From: Pelodera strongyloides
Lineage: Eukaryota > Nematoda > Chromadorea > Rhabditida > Rhabditidae
DNA length: 64,000 bases
Direction of reading: 5' to 3'
NCBI GenBank assembly: GCA_036852015.1
Contig: JAANDG010000312.1
Location: 1 to 64,000 of the forward strand
Positions within the stretch are counted from its first letter, which is position 1. Each line of letters begins with the position of its first letter. A model generated the notes under the pieces. The model saw only the letters and a list, made by a program, of their open reading frames with translations. It searched no databases and was not told the origin of the DNA. The position numbers and the translations under genes were made by a program. Below, piece after piece: positions 50,522 through 58,227 of the stretch.

Positions 50522-53500
50522 TTGTTCTTTTAGAACTCGCTGAATGGTCACTCGCGAGGCAATTGCCGCGCGGAACTTGTACAGAATGGCGGTTCGAATG
50601 AAGAGATCGATGATAATGTACTACTGGCTGATCAAAAGTATGCGTTTATTATTATTATTATTATCCTTATGTTTAGTCACAACCTAACTTATTATAGTAA
50701 ATGTCATCTACAACGTTCAAATTGCAAGTTGCATTCACTTATTACATCAATATCTGGAAATTATATTATTGATTGAAATCGATTAATTTACATACCTATG
50801 ATGAGACCTCATGTTATTCCGCATGATTCACTTCAAAAAGCAATTCGCTTCAAAAAAACAGTATGTAAAAATTACCATGTTTCAAGTGTTCCATACAAGC
50901 GGCAAATCAGAACAGAAAGCAATTTTCTGTCAATATTCCGGCCGTAAAAAAAACATGAAGAAAAATATCGTGGGAACTGCCACTGAATTGTTTCTGTATA
51001 TTAGTATATTATCGTCATTTCTGATGGACACTTTTTTAAATATAAAACTAAATTTAACTAAATTGCTTTCTCACGACTGTATACACATTAGATTCTTTTT
51101 CACTCTACACTTTTCATCTATTATCATTCAATAGATTATCCTTTTCTTCTTATTAAATTGCTACTGTTACTGTTAATCATTGTAAATACTTTTTGATCTA
51201 TACTTTAAATACTTTAAGCTCGGAGAACGATAGTGGTATCGATTCCCTCCGACAACAAATCTCCCCATATCTACATGAGGGAATGAGGAGAAAGTTTGAC
51301 GGAGAGAGTGGAGGAAAGAGCCAGGGAAGACGATTCAGACAGGTAGAGCTTGTTTTACACATGCGTAGAACTGGCACACTATGTTTGCCTCGTTCTAGTC
51401 TGGCGCTCGTTTCGCGCACATTTCCACAATAACCCATGAAATCACATTAGCAGTTAATTGAGTCGCACAATGTTGTGTCACGACAAGGTAGCTCTGCAGC
51501 CTGACTTAGTCCTCGGACACAAATATTTGCGCCGCCATAAGCTGGCGCATGTTTGGCGAAATTTTGGCCATTTCATAATAATAATCATTCAGCTTCGGGA
51601 GCGTCGTCGTTCTTTGGGCGCTCTGGCAAACTCCACCGATTTGGAGCGTCTTTGCGTGGATTCCGATGAATTTTGGCAGAATGCAGAACGTGAAGAGCCA
51701 AGAAATGGAGACACGGCAAGCGGACATCACGAAGTGGACGTCTGCCTTCAACATCACCTACAGAGACTGAGGAACGCGCTCAAGGTCAGTGATGTGGTGG
51801 TGAAGTGGTAGTGCTCTGAATTCTGATGGAACCCATCGAGGGTTCTATTTCTGGGAGGTGGCTTTTAGGACTAATTTGGCAATTCTAGATTCTTCGTCTA
51901 ATCACCGGTCCGCTGCTCTACCGTAGTACGGAAATGTTGAAGAGAATTGAAACGGATACTGTGGCTTTAGACGATTTGTTACGGTGGACACCGTCATTAC
52001 CAGCACTGCCTAACATTAGCAATGGTAGGGAACGTTTTATTTTTATTTTTATTTTTTACCGAAAAGGCCCCCACATTGGTATCCACGTAGGGGAAAACCT
52101 CTGATCATGTAGATGAGCAGAGGGTTTTCACCTACGTGGATGTGTCTATGCAGCATATGATCTTATTTTTATTCATAAATAAAATCGAACTTTTTATTTA
52201 TTTCAGTCCTGTGCGAACTCGGTGCAGAACCCTCCGTCCAAGAGGTCTGGCTGGCCTCCTGCTATCCCCTTCACACTTCACTTATCGTGCCCATTGACGA
52301 TCTGAGGCAAAGAGTGCGAATCAACGTCGCTCCATTTGTCGAGGCCACTTATCCACATTTGGTTAATCGAGGTGGGTTCAGGGCGGATTTGGTGTAGTGG
52401 ATAGGGTGGTTGCTTACCAGAAGGACCCGGGTTCGATCCCAAACGAGAAACAGAGGGGTATACAAGAATACTGTTTTCTTGCCGAATGTTACAGTAGCTA
52501 GATAGGATCGATGTTTGGATATAGTACCGCACGTGTCTAGACTAATTTACTTCGAATTTTTAGTGACTGACGCAGTGATGAGATTGTTGTGCGACTCCGT
52601 GCAAGACAAGACTGCGATTGTAAGTTTGCCTTCCATTTATAGTTTATATCGCCCAAGTTAAGGCGACATATCTTCAGTAAGTATATAGGTTTGTAGCATC
52701 GTATAACACCATAAAGTCTTTCACAATCTATAAGTTTGCGTGGGGTTGACCTATACTTTGAAGAGATCACATAAGTTTAGCATTGTTAGCTGCATGCCTG
52801 AGCCCTGAGAGTATGTCGTGATTTGTAACTAGAGCTCGCTGGTGAATTAGCTTGAATTCAACTGAGTCACCAAACGAACGAGTAATTTTAGGATATAGGG
52901 AGTAATGAATTTATTACCTTCAGATGACCGTGTTCCACTTTGTCGGTTTGTTCCGCGGCCGAACGTTCTCCTCATTTATTGAGAGCATGGCACATGATGG
53001 TTGGTTCTTATAAAACTAAAAAAGAATGCCAAAAAAGACTCATGTATAGTAGGTAGTACTGCGTTACTGGTTAGTCCTTGGTTCATTACGGAGGGACTTG
53101 TAGTCATGTAATTTCGTAGAGAATTGCACCTTTAGTATCGGTAGTTGACACAGAAATTTGAATATAATTACTTAAATTCAGCCTGGATGATCTCTCTTTT
53201 GTCCTCCCGACAACCACGCAACGTGGCCACGGTGATTGAACGTCTCTCCCAAGTTCCGATGGCTCCTCCCATAGAAACACTTCGGCAGATCGCATTCACT
53301 TTGCATATTGACGACGAGCAGTTGAATCCTATTATAGGTTCGTTTTTTATTTACTTGCTTGCTTACATGAAATTACTGAAACGTACACCCATAACTGTGT
53401 TTATTTATACAAAAGATAGTGCTAATGCGCATAATGCGAAAGCCCAAGGAAACATCCGGACCCACAGACTTTATTCTTTTATGCACATAATAAGATAATT

Positions 53501-54249
53501 ATTTGTTTGTACTAATATACCAATACAGTAATTAAGAGCCAGGTTAGCTTGTCATTGCCTGCGTTGCGTGTCCTTAGAAACCTTTTGCAACAACCTTCAA
53601 ATGTTTTAATTTTCCAATTACCGTTCAGAACGCTATCTCCATGGTGCGATGGGTCGTCTGCACAGTGACCTCCTTTCCTCTTTCCTATGTCTTCTGGAAG
53701 CCGAGGAGGAGGAGGCACGCGTTGGAGCACTCAAGGCTCTCGACACTATCAATGTGAGCTTTTTATGAGAAATATTCAGATGGAGTACTATCTCTATCTC
53801 TTGTTAATAAAGTACAGTATTTTTATCGGACGCTAGTTCCTCCTGTTTAAAGCGGCATGTCACGTGGTTCGTGAAGCTTATGCTGGCACCATGTGAGAAC
53901 AGTATGGCACATAAATGCATGTGCATGGGATTGCTGCTGTCCAGCGTACCTCTCACTTCACCAACCACGTGTCATACCGTTTTAAGAACTTTGATACTTG
54001 AATACGACGGAAATACAGACAGTCTATACAGTTTTTCAGTTGATTCACGATCAATGGTATCGATTGATTGCTGATTTCGGTCCTATTCCTAAGCTCGAGT
54101 TTATTGATTGATTTCAGAGTCCCAGAATTGGTGCCCAAGTGCTGTTCGTGGCCCAGAATGACCCATCGGATGAAGTAAGAGAGGAAGCGACAAAGCTTCT
54201 GCATAAGATCAATGGATTCACCCCAGAAGAGGAAATTACGAGGATCTGA
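13636..54249 (+). CDS. RIPOR: RIPOR/FAM65 family Rho-interacting polarity regulator
   Basis: Thirty-two coding exons joined by phase give one uninterrupted frame of 1,319 codons plus TGA. Vertebrate RIPOR proteins are roughly 950-1,220 residues. Recognition rests on the order of family signatures: a coiled-coil stretch starting [16 protein letters not shown], then [11 protein letters not shown], a TKWKARGKTQ segment, and [15 protein letters not shown], and at the C-terminus [12 protein letters not shown] and the [12 protein letters not shown] / [12 protein letters not shown] helical repeats. Vertebrate RIPOR1 and RIPOR2 bind active RhoA/RhoC through the N-terminal region and regulate cell polarity, Golgi positioning and actin-based structures at or near the cytoplasmic face of membranes. 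The same cytoplasmic role is inferred here. Paralogue assignment is not possible; this may be the single pro-orthologue. The start was chosen at 13636 because exon 1 opens TATG right after a good acceptor. An upstream coding exon is not excluded. The promoter was not identified. Confidence 0.9.
13691..13781. repeat. Interstitial (TTAGGC)n flanked by a 20-bp direct repeat
   Basis: About six units of TTAGGC run from 13709 to 13746 in intron 1. On each side lies ATGTTATTYACGAGTAACTT (13691-13710 and 13762-13781; one mismatch). TTAGGC is the nematode telomere unit, while most animals use TTAGGG, so this may be telomere-like DNA captured at a break or just a simple repeat. A short CCTAAG run (the complementary unit) occurs near 54797. 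Confidence 0.8.
15637..15708. mobile_element. Half of a palindromic TTAAAGCG-type element
   Basis: TTCTAATCATACTCATTTACATATGATG is shared over shorter blocks with 9780 and 39096. It is followed by GTTTCAAAAACC and TGTTATACTGCATTAA, a right end of the superfamily with TTAA. The left half is missing. Confidence 0.5.
15990..16080 (+). repeat. (CT)n microsatellite
   Basis: Interrupted CTCTCT tract in RIPOR intron 2. It produces Ser-Leu-rich open frames that are not genes. Confidence 0.95.
16559..16703. mobile_element. Short inverted-repeat element
   Basis: CATATTCACCACTCAATAC at the left and its inverted form GTATTGAGTGGTGAATATG at the right bound about 145 bases, with extra AGTATTG at the inner right edge. 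No coding capacity. MITE-like, but with different termini from the TTAA elements. Confidence 0.65.
18001..18165. mobile_element. Inverted-repeat element, ATGGGGTTT family
   Basis: TCACTCATGGGGTTTCCAAG at the left pairs with GGAAACCCCATCATAGAGTGA at the right. Elements with the same GGGGTTTCC terminus are at 34746-34914 and, with one changed base, 30492-30660, so this is a dispersed family. Confidence 0.65.
20067..20487. mobile_element. Palindromic TTAA element (TTAAAGGAT type)
   Basis: The borders are TTAAAGGATCGCGGTCACTTC and the inverted GAAGTGACTACTATCCTTTAA. Inner arms such as CACCTAGAAAAATACCATTCC and its inverse GGTATTTTTCTAGGT confirm the palindrome. It contains an open frame of 76 codons without protein character. 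Confidence 0.75.
21472..21653. mobile_element. Palindromic TTAA element, CGGCCG subfamily
   Basis: TTAAAGCGAAATGGCGGCCG at the left and ACCGGCCGGTATTTCACTTTAA, in shorter matching blocks, at the right. It is almost the same over its full length as 24892-25073, and lies in RIPOR intron 3. Confidence 0.8.
23098..23185 (+). repeat. GC-rich minisatellite in RIPOR intron 6
   Basis: CCCAACGGCCCAACGCCC-type units of about 17-18 bases are repeated five to six times. The high GC stands out from the surrounding AT-rich intron and produces Pro/Asn and Gly/Trp-rich shadow frames on both strands. Confidence 0.85.
24200..24296 (+). repeat. Tandem repeat, 42-bp unit
   Basis: GATAGATGATTTTTATTGCTT recurs three times with TGCTTCTTATGCTTG between copies. 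It creates a 157-codon open frame that is not considered a gene. Confidence 0.85.
24892..25073. mobile_element. Palindromic TTAA element, CGGCCG subfamily
   Basis: Right border ACCGGCCGG then TATTTCGCTTTAA. The left border is ATTATAGCGAAATACTGGCC, with the left TTAA mutated to TTAT. Body nearly the same as 21472-21653. Confidence 0.8.
28923..29093. mobile_element. Palindromic element, CGGCCG subfamily (inverted copy)
   Basis: AATACCGGCCGGTTTTTGAAAC at the left and TTTCAAAAACCGACCGG at the right. The internal sequence is the reverse complement of 24892-25073 (CGATTTTTAATTCTAATTATG, AAGAATGCTGGTGTACTCGA, in separate blocks). TTAA borders are lost. Confidence 0.7.
30492..30660. mobile_element. 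Inverted-repeat element, ATGGGGTTT family
   Basis: TTATGGGGTTCGCAAGTA at the left pairs with GTACTTGCAAACCCCATTA at the right. Related to 18001-18165 and 34746-34914. Confidence 0.55.
30685..30750 (-). other. tRNA-like (SINE) remnant
   Basis: The minus strand has a B-box match GGGTTCAATTCC about 45 bases after a weak A-box-like TATGGTCTACATG. Stems do not pair well, so this is not a functional tRNA. It is at best an old tRNA-derived element. Confidence 0.25.
32484..35122 (+). CDS. RIPOR: RIPOR exons 8-11: TLPR-motif segment
   Basis: Exons are 32484-32590, 33165-33283, 34355-34496 and 34963-35122 (residues 224-399). Three TLPR motifs occur at residues 245-248, 291-294 and 305-308, with a related [11 protein letters not shown] later. 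A basic KKKMP and a SRRFSTLEP stretch look like kinase or 14-3-3 target sequence. The segment is predicted disordered and lies just before the conserved coiled coil, where vertebrate RIPORs carry regulatory phosphosites. Exon 11 could start at a poor AG at 34988 instead. The acceptor at 34961-34962 (TTGTTTTTCAAG) has the better pyrimidine tract and keeps the frame. Confidence 0.83.
33322..33449. mobile_element. Palindromic TTAA element, CACGTG subfamily
   Basis: TTAAAGCGGTATGACACGTGG at the left and AACCACGTGCCATACCTCTTTAA, in overlapping blocks, at the right. It is 128 bases long with TTAA on both sides, inserted in RIPOR intron 9. Confidence 0.82.
33956..34288 (-). other. Unassigned 110-codon open frame in RIPOR intron 9
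   Basis: The frame on the minus strand starts [17 protein letters not shown] and includes [20 protein letters not shown] followed by CTN. Its amino-acid mix (Lys, Tyr, Asn, Cys, Trp) looks more protein-like than most open frames here. It vaguely recalls zinc-binding domains such as FLYWCH, where a Tyr/Phe pair precedes a Trp-x-Cys, but the second Cys and His are not evident. It could be a decayed transposon fragment. I do not assign a function. Confidence 0.2.
34534..34640 (+). repeat. Minisatellite, 13-bp unit, in RIPOR intron 10
   Basis: CCGTACCTACTTA is repeated about seven times with small changes just after the donor of exon 10. Confidence 0.88.
34746..34914. mobile_element. Inverted-repeat element, ATGGGGTTT family
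   Basis: TAATGGGGTTTCCATGTAT at the left pairs with ATACTTGGAAACCCCATAAT at the right, and inner CAAATTTACCGTATTTT pairs with AAAATACGGTAAATTTG. It ends 48 bases before exon 11. Confidence 0.7.
35278..35500. mobile_element. Right half of the GAGGAGGCTCACGAG palindromic element
   Basis: This copy matches the right arm of 60560-60981, from TGCTGGCTTGCAAAATTACT through GCCCACTATGGAAGTCAACT to CTCGTGAGCCTCCTC and a terminal TTAA (35497-35500). The left arm is absent or unrecognisable. Confidence 0.7.
39096..39222. mobile_element. Truncated palindromic element, CGGCCG subfamily
   Basis: GTATAACGGCCGCTTTTTGAAACG at the left (in shorter blocks), then CAACTGCATTCC and TCTAATCATACTCATTTACA. The right terminus is missing. 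Confidence 0.55.
42890..42941 (+). other. tRNA-like (SINE) remnant
   Basis: ATGGTTTAGTGGTAG is a good A-box, as in tRNA-Gly/Glu. The B-box position has only a degenerate TATTTCAAGCCC. Not a functional tRNA. Confidence 0.25.
43198..43368. mobile_element. Near-perfect 171-bp palindromic TTAA element, GCTAGC type
   Basis: TTAAAGCAAAATGCTAGCC opens the element and GGCTAGCATTTCGCTTTAA closes it. The arms of about 75 bases (for example TTTGCATATGATAAGCAAAT and its inverse) differ at only a few sites around the centre CGATCGTCCACGGCAATCG. The high arm identity suggests a young insertion or strong snap-back maintenance. Confidence 0.85.
43718..43795 (+). repeat. CT-rich tract
   Basis: CTCTCT-rich sequence in RIPOR intron 11, about 380-460 bases before exon 12. 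Confidence 0.85.
44174..48407 (+). CDS. RIPOR: RIPOR exons 12-18: conserved Rho-binding region
   Basis: Exons are 44174-44295, 44653-44746, 45042-45147, 47174-47299, 47677-47753, 47984-48076 and 48262-48407 (residues 400-654). Residues about 424-548 form the helical coiled-coil part: [43 protein letters not shown] with its heptads, and [19 protein letters not shown]. From residue 549 comes the most conserved block, [38 protein letters not shown], and a beta-rich end [13 protein letters not shown]. Vertebrate RIPORs have GLAGFARLCVGD, RWKLRGRI and DLGTIKLSLEVTW in the same order. This is the PL48-type N-terminal region that in vertebrates contacts GTP-bound Rho. Exon 13 uses the last of six tandem acceptors. 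Confidence 0.92.
44553..44666 (+). repeat. RIPOR: Six tandem 3'-splice-site cassettes before RIPOR exon 13
   Basis: A 19-20 base unit of the form CAGCTCATTTATCGATTTT is repeated six times, with AG dinucleotides ending at 44555, 44575, 44594, 44614, 44633 and 44652. Each unit contains pyrimidine-rich sequence plus CAG, so each could serve as an acceptor. Only the last AG joins exon 12 (phase 2) to exon 13 in the open frame. The extra lengths of 19, 38, 58, 77 and 97 bases are all non-multiples of three. Confidence 0.85.
45215..45270 (+). repeat. CT-rich tract in RIPOR intron 14
   Basis: CTCTCTCTCGC-type pyrimidine tract 70-120 bases after the donor of exon 14. Confidence 0.85.
45360..45483. 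mobile_element. Short inverted-repeat element in RIPOR intron 14
   Basis: CCATTTTCATAGTGCAAAA at the left and TTTGCACTATGAAAATGG at the right form an 18-bp terminal inverted repeat around about 85 bases. MITE-like. Confidence 0.65.
46815..46862 (+). repeat. (GA)n microsatellite in RIPOR intron 14
   Basis: Interrupted GAGAGA tract, of opposite orientation to the other microsatellites inside this gene. Confidence 0.9.
48824..51342 (+). CDS. RIPOR: RIPOR exons 19-24: Ser/Thr-rich linker
   Basis: Exons are 48824-48934, 49239-49431, 49594-49748, 49949-50222, 50534-50637 and 51219-51342 (residues 654-974). After [17 protein letters not shown] the sequence has a helical stretch in exon 20 ([20 protein letters not shown]), a Ser-rich exon 21, and a helical exon 22 that includes [13 protein letters not shown] and [15 protein letters not shown]. 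Exons 23-24 hold EEIDDN and [10 protein letters not shown]. The last motif corresponds in position to the acidic EDSIDSPS-type stretch before the C-terminal domain of RIPOR1. Exon 20 has a second in-frame acceptor giving a start at 49230, which would add three residues. Confidence 0.85.
50471..50518 (+). repeat. (AT)n microsatellite in RIPOR intron 22
   Basis: An uninterrupted AT run of about 24 units ends 15 bases before the acceptor of exon 23. It lies within the branch-point and pyrimidine-tract window. Confidence 0.95.
51593..54249 (+). CDS. RIPOR: RIPOR exons 25-32: C-terminal HEAT-like region
   Basis: Exons are 51593-51784, 51889-52024, 52207-52371, 52564-52619, 52924-52999, 53182-53337, 53629-53753 and 54118-54249 (residues 975-1319). 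The segment starts with [21 protein letters not shown], like the LYHCSRLLLKLGTFGPL stretch of RIPOR1. It continues with [18 protein letters not shown] and [22 protein letters not shown], and ends in helical pairs ([55 protein letters not shown]). These match the HEAT/ARM-like repeats at the C-terminus of vertebrate RIPORs, probably a protein-binding platform. The stop TGA is at 54247-54249. The poly(A) site is not obvious; the nearest AATAAA is near 56057. Confidence 0.9.
51791..51852 (+). other. tRNA-like (SINE) remnant in RIPOR intron 25
   Basis: TGGTGGTGAAGTGGTAG resembles an A-box and GGGTTCTATTTC, about 30 bases later, resembles a degenerate B-box. It fills much of a 104-base intron. Not a functional tRNA. 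Confidence 0.3.
52081..52141 (+). ncRNA. Short perfect-type hairpin in RIPOR intron 26 (candidate)
   Basis: The arms ATCCACGTAGGGGAAAACCT(CTG) and (CAG)AGGGTTTTCACCTACGTGGAT pair over about 22 base pairs with one mismatch and one bulged base around a 14-base loop. Size and geometry resemble a microRNA precursor, but a small MITE is an alternative. Pairing is seen directly; expression is unknown. Confidence 0.35.
52381..52450 (+). other. tRNA-derived SINE remnant in RIPOR intron 27
   Basis: GATTTGGTGTAGTGGATAGG contains a good A-box and GGGTTCGATCCC an excellent B-box about 27 bases later. The acceptor and T stems do not pair, so this is tRNA-derived rather than a working tRNA. It is the best of the tRNA-like remnants in this window. 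Confidence 0.45.
53847..53985. mobile_element. Palindromic TTAA element, CACGTG subfamily
   Basis: TTAAAGCGGCATGTCACGTGG at the left (in blocks) and CAACCACGTGTCATACC then GTTTTAA at the right. It sits in the last RIPOR intron and makes up over a third of its 364 bases. Confidence 0.82.
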
Positions 54250-54310
54250 GTTTTTAAATCCACATTTTATCAGCAAAAAGTTTAATATGGCAGTCTGATT
54301 ACGGAAAAAT

Positions 54311-54430
54311 TTAAAGCGGTACAACAGCTGGTTTTTGGAACGTATATGGGACTCTATATTCCCATATGCAAATGATTGCGCTTCTCCAACCTGGTTTCAA
54401 AGACCGGTTGTTATACCTATACCGGTTTAA
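54311..54430. mobile_element. Palindromic TTAA element, CAGCTG subfamily
   Basis: TTAAAGCGGTACAACAGCTGG at the left (in blocks) is followed by TTTTTGGAACGTATATGG. The right end is GACCGGTTGTTATACC and CCGGTTTAA. Its terminal TTAA at 54427-54430 is also the first TTAA of the next element. Confidence 0.72.
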
Positions 54431-54504
54431 AGGCTCAGGCCCACGCACAACCGCATCTTGAGAAAATTTTATCATATTTTTTTTTGTTGAGCCTGACTCT
54501 TTAA
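54427..54504. mobile_element. 78-bp TTAA mini-element (CAGGCCC end type)
   Basis: TTAAAGGCTCAGGCCC at the left and GAGCCTGACTCTTTAA at the right. It directly abuts the preceding element, sharing one TTAA. Its termini match those of 58228 and 60039. Confidence 0.7.
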
Positions 54505-55034
54505 CCAGAGGTTGTGCGCTTGAAGTATATTCTGATGTTCTATGTGGTCAATCTGCCTGTGTTTTTATTTATCAGGAACTGTTCCATGACTTGACATATT
54601 TTAAACTTATTAGTATTTGTTCTACAAATACACTTTTTTATTCAAGCAAGTTATTCCGCTCAGTGAGCATGAAATTATTTAACTACTTCAGTGAATCTAT
54701 TATCAGTGTTTGGTCTTTCAATTATGTAGGAAAAGTTAGCTTCGAGGGCTTTTCTAAAATATACGATTTATTATTGTTCCCTAAGCCACTTACACCCTAA
54801 GCCTAAGCCTAAGAACCCTAAGAGTTGTGAAACTCCTATGAAGTTTGTTTATGTATATTCATATGTCTTGTTTTATCGTGAGAACTTGCGTGCCTTATAC
54901 ACTTATTTGTTGTCCATTTTACTCTGTCTTGGTTATTAATCAAGTTTACATAACTCTAACTAAAATATATAATACAAACTCCAACTTCTCAGCGCATTCT
55001 TGCTTTGCTATTCTAGTCGTCAAATCGTTGTTCT

Positions 55035-55378
55035 TTAAAGCGAATATGTAGGCACTCAAAATGAGCAAAAAAAAAGCGAAACTAGCGTTTCCATACCAGA
55101 CGTTAATTTAAATAGGCGACTTAATATGTAAATACGAAATTGGAATGCGCTGCATCTTGAATCTTGCTATTTGCCGATTTAAACTGAAATTTATTCAATC
55201 AGACCCAAATTTATGCAAGGGGTCCGAATTAGCGTTTACTATGGAAAAGGCGAGCTTTGTAATTGATTTTCTTTTAAGTGGGTAATTGTAGACAACTTTT
55301 GTTATTGTTTCCTTAATGGGCAACACGCATTCTATTAATACAGCTTAACTTCAAAAAGGGCCTACATATTCCCTTTAA
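55035..55378. mobile_element. TTAA element, GCCTACATATTC type
   Basis: TTAAAGCGAATATGTAGGC at the left and GGGCCTACATATTCCCTTTAA at the right (blocks) are inverted termini with TTAA borders. A lone right end of the same type (CAACTTCAAAAAGGG, TACATATTCCCTTTAA) lies at 61121-61148. Confidence 0.72.
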
Positions 55379-56254
55379 CATTTTTACTATTTTATTATGT
55401 TAATATTATGTTTTACAGTTCTCATATGGAACACTAAAAGCTTTTTCCTTTCTTTTTTTCATTAGCTTAACCTTTTTTAATCAAAAAGTGATATTATTGG
55501 GTTGTGATCATACTACGCATGTATGTATGTAGACTGCATACTGCATACGATGTTTTAGTTTTATTTTTGTAATATAAATTAACATTCTAAAAAGTTTTTT
55601 AGTTCATTTACCTTCTTGCGATGATTTGCTTTTTTACTACTTTCACCTTTAAGTAGCGGGAATATTTTTTGCTCATTATCTACGCAGAAAACTTATATAG
55701 TTTACTCATTATTTTGATTTTTAACTTTTCATTTACCTTTTCAAGTTTTAATACAACGATTGACAACGAAGTTTACATTTGAAGTTTGTTTTTAGTTTTA
55801 AGATTGTACTTTTAATTTTATGTGTATGTAATATACGATTGTTTAGTTTCCTTTATCTTCACATCATTTATATTAACTCCTCAGTTTGTCTTAAAAAAGT
55901 CCTATGGTTTTAAATAAGTTTACTTGCGAAATCATTTCTTTTTTTAAGAAGATATCTATAAATAACACTGTTGAAAATCGTTGATATTTTTATGCATATA
56001 CGTTTAATAATCCACTTTCTCGGTTGTGTCACACATATATATTTAAGTTTTGAAGAAAATAAATATGTTGTTTGTTGTTTACGATTTTTCTTTAAAAACC
56101 GTGAGAAAACATTTGCTACGAAATCGTAGTCTGCATATTTCATTAATTTACACAAAAATGGATGGATCGGTTTTCTGCTGTATTTTCTACACTAAATTTT
56201 TTCTTGATAAAGTTTGGCCCGCTGCCCAGTAACATCTAATATAGATGGTTAAAA

Positions 56255-56397
56255 GTCGTATGATATGCGCTTTGTAACTGCACTTGAATGTATTATATGC
56301 AAATTTTCTGTGCGCGTCGGAAGAGCACAGGTTACATGCATTCTATGGGAATGCAGTTGCCCAGGCTTCTCAACCCACGTGCAACATCGCTTTAATA
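56255..56397. mobile_element. Degenerate palindromic element, CACGTG subfamily
   Basis: The right end CTCAACCCACGTGCAACATCG then CTTTAA and the inner ATGGGAATGCAGTTGCCCAG match the superfamily. The left end is eroded (GTCGTATGATATGCGC). Confidence 0.5.
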
Positions 56398-56530
56398 CAT
56401 CGGCAATGGACAAGATACTTGCACTTGCATAATCAGTATTCATAGTCGATTAATTTGTACTAGTTAATTTACGTTTGTGTTCAGATAATGAGTTTGGGAG
56501 GGGGTGCCCATGTGCATCTACTCTAGTGAT

Positions 56531-56532
<2 letters not shown>

Positions 56533-56573
<41 letters not shown>

Positions 56574-56584
56574 GAGAGAGAGAG
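56533..56584 (+). repeat. (GA)n microsatellite
   Basis: GAGAGA run interrupted once by GGGAG, followed by purine-rich sequence to about 56680. Confidence 0.95.
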
Positions 56585-57429
56585 GAATCAACAACGAGAC
56601 AGAACGAAGGACCGTGGGAGAGATAAAGAGGAGGGAAAATTGAGAGTGTGACAAATAAAAAGAAGGGATTGAGACGAAAAAAAGTACTTTCTGATAAGTT
56701 TCTTTTCTAAGCTTTATTCCAATCCTAAGTGGCAGCTCATTGCCTAGTAATCCACTTCTTCATTAATATTCAACAATCGGTGTTTTAATGATTCTGCACA
56801 GCGGGGCACAACCACCGCTCTTACTCCAAAAATAGATTGAATTTAGCTCAAAAATATTTTGCATACGAATATAGATAAAGTATCGTGCGAATATTTTATG
56901 ATATTGGTGGCACACACACACGAAGCACCTTATCGCACACCAAGCCAACCCTTTTTTGAGGGTCCCGCCTCTTTTCAACACACTTGCACGCCGTAGTCCC
57001 GACGCGCATTATTTTCGCGCATGCGCGGCGCTAGCGCTGCGTTTCCTTCCTCATTCTCAGTGTAGCTAGTAGCTACCATCCAAAATTCCACATGGGCCTG
57101 ACCTTTAATTATAATCTCTAGTTTCAACATGTGTAATATTTCATTCGTAGTTCGTTTTTTTTATGTGCGCGATGAGCCGAGGAGTTCATGCATTACTAAT
57201 TTATATCATGTCTCTCGGCTATGTTGAGCTTACTAAAGGGCTGATATTCGTTTTATCCATAATTTAGACTATCTCATCTGTCATTGGAAACAACCTAAGA
57301 AAAAGAGAAAGAAACGGAGAACATAACAATTATGTATAAAACAATATGTCTAACGGAGCGTGTAACCGGTCGCTCCAGAGATTTATTTATTTCAATCTCC
57401 CTAGGTATCCCTCACTCTTTCTTTTTCAA

Positions 57430-57494
57430 CCTTCCTCTCTCCCTATCTCCATCTCTCTCTCTCTCTCTCTCATCTCTATCTCTATCTTTATCTA

Positions 57495-57538
<44 letters not shown>

Positions 57539-57570
57539 CTCCCTCTCTCTATCTCTCGCTCTCCAAGCAC
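57430..57570 (+). repeat. (CT)n microsatellite
   Basis: Long CTCTCT/TATCTC tract giving Ser-Leu-rich shadow frames in two phases and an Arg-Glu-rich one on the minus strand. Confidence 0.95.
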
Positions 57571-58227
57571 ATACTCTGAGCTCTTCAGAATACGAGCTGC
57601 AGTGCTCCCTTTCCCATGACCACAAGCTTGATGCAATTTTAATTAATGTCTACAGTAGTTAATTTGAAAACTAACAAAGTCTAATTCAAATTAAGCCACT
57701 GGGTTATAAGGCGCAACTAACTATAACAAGTTACAGCATATTGCATATTACCTGATGTTTTCAAATTATTTGCAATATCTTTACAACTGCATTTCCATAT
57801 TTATATGCGCATACTCATACATTGTATTCCATTTCCATTCTATGACATGCCTCAAAAGCATTGACGCCCAGAAAAATTTGCATATAATACGTTCAGCATA
57901 CATTTCACAAACCAGTTCCAGGTGTAACACCACTTTAATATTCAAGCGTATCCAAGTTCCAATTTGACATTTGGTCTGCTTTCAATGACCAAACGTCAAA
58001 TTAAAAATATAATCATAATTGACCAAACGTTCACAGAATTGAAAAATTCTCGTGTGATTTTAGTTGCCAAATTTAGGCGCTTTTCCGGTAAATAGTGTTC
58101 TATTTTCGAAATTAGCCCGTGTGAACTGTGAACCCTTGAAATTTAACATTGTGCCCGAATTGAACTCATATCTATTTATGGTCTCATGCAAAAAAAGGTG
58201 GATCTGCAAAAAGAGGTATTTTGTAAG

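Noticed and set aside
54797..54820. Short CCTAAG run, possibly telomere-like
   Set aside because: Only about three units, without flanking duplication; too short to separate from chance.
57332..57636. Ser-Leu-rich and Arg-Glu-rich open frames
   Set aside because: They are translations of a CT microsatellite in different phases and strands.
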